Positions 1 through 3,733 of a stretch of DNA of 5,906 bases are shown here, piece after piece; the stretch's first letter is position 1; every line of letters begins with the position of its first letter. The translations under genes and the position numbers were made by a program. The stretch is from an uncultured Flavobacterium sp. (lineage in GTDB: Bacteria > Bacteroidota > Bacteroidia > Flavobacteriales > Flavobacteriaceae), in the NCBI RefSeq assembly GCF_937967675.1, contig NZ_CALBSN010000085.1, positions 1 to 5,906 of the forward strand, read 5' to 3'. Under the pieces are notes generated by a model. It saw only the letters and a program-made list of their open reading frames with translations. It had not been told where the DNA came from and searched no databases.

Positions 1-1
1 G

Positions 2-1516
2 TTATAATTGTAATTTTAATAAATTTTCTAAATACGTTCGTTCGTTTGATAATCTAGGTACTTTGTGTTGTCCGCCTAATTTATCTTGTTGTTTTAACCA
101 ATCATAAAAAAGGTTTTCACGTGCCACATTTAGTACTAACGGATTTAAAGTCATATTATTATAACGCTTTGCTTCGTAATCCGAATTTACATTTTGTAAA
201 TTTTCATCTAATGCCTTTCTGAAGTTTTCTAGATTATCAGGTTTAGTTTTAAATTCAATAATCCATTCGTGCGCTCCTTTTTGTTTTTCGTTCATGAAAA
301 TGGGAGCAACAGTATAATCGGTAATTTCACAATTGAATTCTTTGCAAGTTTTGGTTAATGCTGTATCTGTATTTTCAACCATTAATTCTTCTCCAAAAAC
401 ATTAATATGATGTTTGGTTCTTCCAGTAACTTTTATTCGATACGGGCTTAATGAGGTAAAACGAATGGTATCGCCAATTAAATAACGCCATAAACCTGAA
501 TTAGTTGTAATTACCAATGCATAATTTTTATTCAATTCTACTTCATTTAATCGAATAACGCGTTGGTTTAATGTTCCAAAAGTTTCCATCGGAATAAATT
601 CATAGAAAATACCATAATCTAGCATCAGCAGTAATTCATTAGAATCGTTTCTGTCTTGAATGGCGAAAAATCCTTCTGATGCATTATAAATTTCGTAATA
701 TTTAAAATTGTCTTTCGGAAATAATTTCTTGTATTGTTCTCTGTAAGGATCAAAATTTACACCTCCATGAAAATAAACTTCTACATTTGGCCAAAGTTCC
801 AATAAGTTTGATTTTCCTGTAGTTTCTAATGTTTTTTGTAGTAAAACCATCATCCAACTTGGTACACCTGCTAAACTTGTTACATTTTCGTTGATAGTTT
901 CGTTAACAATAGCAGGAAGTTTGGTTTCCCAATCGCCCATTAACGAAATTTTACTGCTGGGTGTGGAGCTAAATTCAGCCCAAATCGGCATGTTGTCAAT
1001 TAAAATGGCAGATAAATCGCCAAAAAAAGTATTGTTATCTTCATACAATTGCTTGCTACCACCTAAACGAAGACTTTTTCCAACAAACATCTGTGAATCT
1101 TCATTATTGTTTAGATACAAACACAATAAGTCTTTACTTGCTTTATAATGACAATTTTCTAAAGCTTCTGAACTTACTGGTATAAATTTGCTCTTAGCAT
1201 TGGTAGTTCCGCTCGATTTGGCAAACCATTTGATGTTAGAATTCCAAAATACGTTTTGTTCGCCTTGTCTGGTTCTTTCAATTAAAGGTTCTAAATCTTC
1301 ATAAGTAGAAACAGGTATTCGCTCACTAAAAGTGGTGTAATTCTTCATAGAAGAAAAGTCATATTTTCTTCCAATTTGGGTGTTTTCACCAGATTTTATT
1401 AGGCTGAAAAGCAATTCTTCTTGCACTTCATGCGGATATTTTAAGAACAATTCCATTTGATGAATTCGTTTCTTTAAAATCCAAGTGGCAACAGAATTTA
1501 TAATTTGTAATGGCAT
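2..1516 (-). CDS. GH3-family acyl-acid adenylating / amido synthetase-like protein
   Basis: A complete 504-residue protein of the GH3 (auxin-responsive promoter) family, part of the ANL adenylating superfamily. Plant members activate a carboxylic acid with ATP and join it to an amino acid; the substrate of the Bacteroidota members is not known to me, so only adenylation is inferred here. Visible motifs are the phosphate-binding loop KSSGTTNAKSKF (about residues 100-111), YNASEGFFA (277-285), GLWRYLIGDTIRF (341-353) and the hinge-like GRTKHHINVFGEELM (365-379), followed by a smaller C-terminal domain ending in the family-like GGQHKVPRLSNER (481-493). No signal peptide or membrane segment is evident, so it is probably cytoplasmic. 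The length fits bacterial GH3 proteins of about 500 residues. The ATG at 1514-1516 is the natural start because MPLQIINSVATWILKKR is a typical family N-terminus. The TAA stop lies at the window edge (2-4). It is transcribed divergently from the DUF2797 gene. Family assignment is firm; substrate is open. Confidence 0.95.
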   Translation of the reverse strand: MPLQIINSVATWILKKRIHQMELFLKYPHEVQEELLFSLIKSGENTQIGRKYDFSSMKNYTTFSERIPVSTYEDLEPLIERTRQGEQNVFWNSNIKWFAKSSGTTNAKSKFIPVSSEALENCHYKASKDLLCLYLNNNEDSQMFVGKSLRLGGSKQLYEDNNTFFGDLSAILIDNMPIWAEFSSTPSSKISLMGDWETKLPAIVNETINENVTSLAGVPSWMMVLLQKTLETTGKSNLLELWPNVEVYFHGGVNFDPYREQYKKLFPKDNFKYYEIYNASEGFFAIQDRNDSNELLLMLDYGIFYEFIPMETFGTLNQRVIRLNEVELNKNYALVITTNSGLWRYLIGDTIRFTSLSPYRIKVTGRTKHHINVFGEELMVENTDTALTKTCKEFNCEITDYTVAPIFMNEKQKGAHEWIIEFKTKPDNLENFRKALDENLQNVNSDYEAKRYNNMTLNPLVLNVARENLFYDWLKQQDKLGGQHKVPRLSNERTYLENLLKLQL

Positions 1517-1535
1517 TTACCTATTTCTAATTTTG
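1504..1535 (+). promoter_or_regulatory. Candidate Bacteroidota promoter for the DUF2797 gene
   Basis: TTTG at 1504-1507 is followed after 20 bases by TAATTTTG at 1528-1535. This matches the Bacteroidota sigma-ABfr-type pattern TTTG-N(about 17-23)-TAnnTTTG at every specified base. It lies about 80 bases before the DUF2797 start and overlaps the first codons of the divergent GH3 gene. AT-rich DNA can give such matches by chance, and no transcript data are available. Confidence 0.45.
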
Positions 1536-1563
1536 AATTATTAAAACGGAATAATAACTTTAC

Positions 1564-1571
1564 CAAAAATA
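1564..1571 (-). promoter_or_regulatory. Candidate -7 element for the GH3 gene
   Basis: On the minus strand this octamer reads TATTTTTG, a full match to the Bacteroidota -7 element TAnnTTTG, about 48 bases upstream of the GH3 start codon. I found no TTG or TTTG at the expected distance upstream, so only half of the promoter is supported. Confidence 0.3.
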
Positions 1572-1616
1572 GCAATTTTTTCAAATAATCGAACGAAAAA
1601 GTAAATCTTAACACAA

Positions 1617-2408
1617 ATGAATTATCAAGGCACGCTAAGTAAAATGCAAACCGAATTTGGAAACCCAATTCAATACTATTTGGTTTTTGAAAATAGTTTT
1701 TTAAACTTGAATCAATTATTAGGAAAACCAATGGAAATTGAATTACAAGGCTACCAATGTTTGAATTGCGGAAAAGCCAAGAAAATTTTTCGTCAAGGAT
1801 TTTGTTACGATTGTTTTATGAGCAGCCCAGCAGTAGGTGATTGGATTATGAAGCCCGAATTAAGCACTGCTCATTTAGATGTTGAAGATAGAGATTTAGA
1901 ATACGAAAAGCGAGTGCAATTGCAACCTCACGTAGTCTATTTAGCTTTATCAAGCGAAGTAAAAGTAGGCGTAACCAGAAAAACTCAAGTTCCTACTCGT
2001 TGGATTGACCAAGGTGCCGTGCAAGCCATTCCAATTGTTGAAGTTCCCAATAGATATTTAGCAGGAATTACAGAAGTTGCCTTGAAAAACCATTTTGCCG
2101 ATAAAACCAATTGGCAAAAAATGCTAAAAAATGAATTTCTAGCTATGGATTTGATTGCAGAGCGCAACAAAGTTTTCGATTGGTTACCAACCGAAGTAAA
2201 AGATTATTTCCCAAAAGAAGAAAAAATCATTCAGCTCGATTTTCCAGTATTGCAATATCCAAAGAAAGTAACGAGTTTAAATTTAGATAAAACACCAAAC
2301 TTCTCTGGAACACTTACCGGCATTAAAGGTCAATACCTGCTATTTGAAGACGGAACCGTTTTTAATGTTAGAACTTATGAAGGTTATGTGGTGAAGATGA
2401 GTTTGTAA
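1617..2408 (+). CDS. DUF2797 protein with zinc ribbon and GIY-YIG-like segment
   Basis: A 263-residue protein that I recognise as the DUF2797 family, which has no established function. Near the N-terminus is a four-cysteine zinc-ribbon pattern, CLNC (48-51) and CYDC (63-66). The middle contains VVYLALSSEVKVGVTRKTQ (107-124), then R128-W129, a QGA turn (132-134) and E153 in ITEVALK. This order of a Tyr-containing strand, K-x-G-x-T-R, a downstream Arg and a later Glu resembles the GIY-YIG nuclease fold, so a nucleic-acid role is possible but is inference. No signal peptide or membrane segment is seen. The ATG at 1617 is the first in frame after the divergent intergenic region and gives a family-like N-terminus. 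The gene ends in TAA at 2406-2408. Its last 21 codons plus stop recur at 3552-3617, so the 3' end has taken part in a rearrangement. The full-length copy itself appears intact. Confidence 0.9.
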   Translation: MNYQGTLSKMQTEFGNPIQYYLVFENSFLNLNQLLGKPMEIELQGYQCLNCGKAKKIFRQGFCYDCFMSSPAVGDWIMKPELSTAHLDVEDRDLEYEKRVQLQPHVVYLALSSEVKVGVTRKTQVPTRWIDQGAVQAIPIVEVPNRYLAGITEVALKNHFADKTNWQKMLKNEFLAMDLIAERNKVFDWLPTEVKDYFPKEEKIIQLDFPVLQYPKKVTSLNLDKTPNFSGTLTGIKGQYLLFEDGTVFNVRTYEGYVVKMSL

Positions 2409-2445
2409 TAAATATATAACTCGCCCATCGAATTTATCAGCGCAA

Positions 2446-2471
2446 CGAAAGCGCGGAAATGTTTTCCGTGC
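2446..2471 (-). repeat. REP-like palindrome, left copy
   Basis: Reads as the reverse complement of 2598-2623 with 25 of 26 bases identical; the 21 bases 2451-2471 match perfectly. The unit is itself an imperfect hairpin: on the minus strand CGGAAA and TTTCCG flank an ACA loop, extended by GC/GC pairs around one mismatch. It begins 37 bases after the DUF2797 stop. Unlike the right copy, it has no GTGG next to the hairpin foot (the minus-strand bases there are AAGT). A role as an mRNA 3'-end stabiliser is possible, but no T-run follows, so it is not a classical terminator. Confidence 0.8.
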
Positions 2472-2475
2472 ACTT

Positions 2476-2580
2476 AAAGTAGATAATACTTATGACCACA
2501 TCAAACAAGATTTTTATTTTAGTTCAGTAAGAAATTATGTTGAATTAGATAATGATTTACAAGTTATTTTATTAGATTAG
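2476..2580 (+). pseudogene. C-terminal remnant of a REP-associated tyrosine transposase (RAYT)
   Basis: In this frame 34 codons run into a TAG stop and contain DFYFSSVRNYVELDNDLQVI. This resembles the C-terminal end of RAYT/IS200-like Y1 transposases, where an aromatic-SSARNY-x-x-L-D segment followed by a hydrophobic tail is typical. RAYTs are single-copy relatives of IS200/IS605 transposases linked to REP palindromes, and this scrap lies exactly between two inverted REP-like hairpins, which supports the call. The HUH motif and catalytic tyrosine expected upstream are absent: the frame runs back through the left palindrome into the region after the DUF2797 stop. It has no plausible start and is certainly non-functional. 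The fragment is short and was recognised by eye, so the assignment rests on one motif plus context. Confidence 0.65.
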
Positions 2581-2593
2581 TTTGAAGTTGATT

Positions 2594-2623
2594 GTGGGCA
2601 CGGAAAACATTTCCGCGCTATCG
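2594..2623 (+). repeat. REP-like palindrome with GTGG head, right copy
   Basis: GTGG at 2594-2597 is followed directly by a 21-base imperfect hairpin (2598-2618): GCaCGGAAA, loop ACA, TTTCCGcGC. A GTAG/GTGG-type tetranucleotide at the foot of an imperfect palindrome is the known architecture of REPs handled by RAYT transposases. The copy is inverted relative to 2446-2471 and sits 13 bases after the RAYT-remnant stop. Its distal end supplies the stop codon of the small minus-strand gene at 2618-2800. Confidence 0.8.
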
Positions 2624-2800
2624 GGGTTTTGTAAACTCTACTTTGAAGTTTACAACTACTGATGGTTGTCCATTAAACTCTATAGGGCTATTATCAGGAA
2701 TTAAAATTCCATTTACTTTTACGTTCTTTATTTTGTAGTCAATTTGAGCATATAGACTAGTAATAAAAAGTATCGAAATTATTGTATAAATTTTTTTCAT
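2618..2800 (-). CDS. Small secreted protein, probably 3'-truncated by the REP
   Basis: A 60-codon reading frame starting MKKIYTIISILFITSLYAQ, a clear signal peptide with a likely cut after Ala18 (A|Q is common in Flavobacteria). The remaining 42 residues (IDYKIKNVKVNGILIPDNSP onward, ending in VEFTKPR) have no family that I recognise. The final Arg codon and the TAG stop are formed by REP sequence (2618-2623), so the original C-terminus has probably been lost and this may be a gene fragment. The start codon follows the TAA of the barrel-protein gene after one base, which implies co-transcription and possibly translational coupling. Export to the periplasm or surface is likely; function is unknown. 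Confidence 0.6.
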   Translation of the reverse strand: MKKIYTIISILFITSLYAQIDYKIKNVKVNGILIPDNSPIEFNGQPSVVVNFKVEFTKPR

Positions 2801-2801
2801 G

Positions 2802-3368
2802 TTATTCTTTTATTAAATGTATTTGAAAGCCAAAGCCTAAATAAATGTTGTTTAGATTATTTTGTTCTGAAGATAACTTTGTATATTTGATAATGCTTTC
2901 AAAAGCAACTGAGCTGTTTAAAAAATAAACAAACCCGGTTTTAATACCAAACCCATTGTTGTTGCCAAGATACTTACTGAAAAATCTACTATAGGAAGGT
3001 TCTAAAAATATATTATATGGTTTTTCAGATTTTAAAAAATAATATCTTACAAAAGGATTTATAGCTAAATTCATTCCATCTGAATTTATTTTATTCCCTT
3101 CTGTAAAGCCATTTATATAGCTTATACTTGTTCCTACTGCAAATTTATCTTTAAAAAAATAAGCAACATTTGGCTCAATCTTTAGATTGTAACTTCCTTC
3201 TTCCGTATAATCAATAGTTGTACCACTAGAATTACTGTTTTTAATATCAATTTTCGAATAATCAAAACCAAGGTTACCCCCCACCATCCAATTCCCTTTA
3301 GTAATTTGGGCATTAGAAGTTAAAAATGATAAAAGAGTAAGAGCAAAAATTAATTGAATTGTTTTCAT
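2802..3368 (-). CDS. Outer-membrane beta-barrel (porin-family) protein
   Basis: A complete 188-residue protein. MKTIQLIFALTLLSFLTSNAQ is a signal peptide with a likely cut after Ala20. The mature part starts ITKGNWMVGGNLGFDYSKID and then shows alternating polar/hydrophobic strands with aromatic residues: YNLKIEPNVAYFFKDKFAVG, MNLAINPFVRYYFL, YNIFLEPSYSRFF, GIKTGFVYFLNSSVAFES. It ends in the strand IYLGFGFQIHL close to the C-terminus. This is the usual pattern of small eight-stranded OMP_b-brl/OmpW-like barrels in Bacteroidota, inserted in the outer membrane; ligand or transport role is unknown. It is the first gene of a tight pair with the secreted protein downstream. The gene is AT-richer than its neighbours: three 60-base lines starting at 2881, 3001 and 3121 have 18, 9 and 17 G+C, against 25 and 28 for lines at 1801 and 1981 in the DUF2797 gene. 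It may have been acquired with the surrounding rearranged block. Confidence 0.85.
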   Translation of the reverse strand: MKTIQLIFALTLLSFLTSNAQITKGNWMVGGNLGFDYSKIDIKNSNSSGTTIDYTEEGSYNLKIEPNVAYFFKDKFAVGTSISYINGFTEGNKINSDGMNLAINPFVRYYFLKSEKPYNIFLEPSYSRFFSKYLGNNNGFGIKTGFVYFLNSSVAFESIIKYTKLSSEQNNLNNIYLGFGFQIHLIKE

Positions 3369-3551
3369 GTTTGTAATGTGTTAAATGTTAAAAATGTAAA
3401 GTTAATCTTTCTTTTTGGTGGGCTGTTGCCTTGCGAAAATTTAGTTATTTTTTTTTCATTTTTGTATAATTAAAAAATTTACACAAAAATCGGTATTAAA
3501 AATAATCTGATTTTACGGTTTTACCGTAAAAATGTTACGGTTTTTACTTTT
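3369..3551. other. AT-rich upstream region of the barrel-protein gene
   Basis: No coding sequence is supported here. The region contains homopolymer T and A runs (around 3440-3480), which on the minus strand would be A-tracts upstream of the barrel-protein gene, and the TTACGGT module cluster at 3513-3541. The best -7-like octamer for the barrel gene on the minus strand is TAACTTTA, which lacks the final G of TAnnTTTG and has no convincing TTG partner, so no promoter is called. Confidence 0.5.
3513..3541. promoter_or_regulatory. Cluster of three alternating TTACGGT/ACCGTAA modules
   Basis: TTACGGT at 3513-3519, its reverse complement ACCGTAA at 3523-3529, and TTACGGT again at 3535-3541. The first two lie in a perfect 9-bp inverted repeat with a TTT loop (3511-3519 and 3523-3531). 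Module centres are 10 and 12 bases apart, roughly one helical turn each, as in arrays of regulator half-sites. They lie about 145-173 bases upstream of the barrel-protein gene. The reading as an operator is inference; the structure could instead be a competing RNA hairpin or a repeat remnant. Confidence 0.4.
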
Positions 3552-3617
3552 TTTGAAGATGGAACTGTTTTTAATGTTAGAACCTATGAAGGTTATGTGG
3601 TGAAGATGAGTTTGTGA
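3552..3617 (+). pseudogene. Duplicated 3' end of the DUF2797 gene
   Basis: This segment encodes FEDGTVFNVRTYEGYVVKMS plus a final Leu and stop, identical at protein level to the last 21 residues of the DUF2797 gene (2343-2408). The DNA differs at four of 66 positions: GAC/GAT, ACC/ACT, ACT/ACC and TAA/TGA, all silent. Similarity ends sharply after the stop codon. Upstream, only GGTATTAAA at 3492-3500, in the same frame and matching GGCATTAAA of the intact gene, hints at further homology. It has no start codon in a plausible gene and is a non-functional fragment, probably the end of a second, diverged allele left by recombination. Confidence 0.85.
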
Positions 3618-3637
3618 TAATCTACATAAGAATCTTC

Positions 3638-3664
3638 TTGTCAAGCTGAACTTGTTTCAGCTTC
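3638..3664 (+). repeat. Second palindromic repeat family, copy 1
   Basis: The hairpin AAGCTGAA / TTCAGCTT (3643-3650 and 3656-3663) is flanked by TTGTC at the foot. Read on the plus strand, it matches the reverse complement of 3688-3714 at 22 of 27 positions. Four of the five differences form two compensated stem pairs. Similar CTGAACTTGTTTCAG repeats are, to my recollection, widespread in Bacteroidota intergenic DNA; that was not searched here. Confidence 0.75.
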
Positions 3665-3687
3665 TTGATGTCGTTTTGAAATCATTA

Positions 3688-3714
3688 GATTCTGAAACCA
3701 GTTCAGAATGACAA
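3688..3714 (-). repeat. Second palindromic repeat family, copy 2
   Basis: Inverted partner of 3638-3664, with stem ATTCTGAA / TTCAGAAT (3689-3696 and 3702-3709) and a five-base loop. It lies 19 bases beyond the AsmA stop codon, so on the minus strand the hairpin forms at the 3' end of that transcript and could protect or end it. It is not followed by a U-rich tract, so a classical intrinsic terminator is not supported. The two copies are separated by 23 bases and could also pair with each other into one long stem. Confidence 0.75.
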
Positions 3715-3733
3715 ACCGAAATACAGCACCCAT

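Noticed and set aside
891..1148. An 85-codon plus-strand open frame inside the GH3 gene
   Set aside because: It is antisense to a conserved part of a well-supported GH3 protein and resembles no protein I know.
1498..1731. A 77-codon minus-strand frame spanning the divergent intergenic region
   Set aside because: It overlaps the starts of both GH3 and DUF2797, has no family features, and would cover the promoter region.
1985..2170. A 61-codon minus-strand frame
   Set aside because: Antisense shadow of the DUF2797 coding sequence.
2446..2623. The inverted repeats as a two-unit CRISPR
   Set aside because: There are only two copies, in opposite orientation, about 126 bases apart, with a coding remnant between them; no cas genes are present.
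2409..3551. The block as a complete transposon with a 66-bp target-site duplication
   Set aside because: There is no intact transposase and no matching terminal inverted repeats at the block ends. The flanking copies differ at four silent positions, unlike a fresh target duplication, which is also normally much shorter.
3638..3714. A classical intrinsic terminator for the AsmA-like gene
   Set aside because: The hairpins are short, not GC-rich, and lack the following U-run on either strand.
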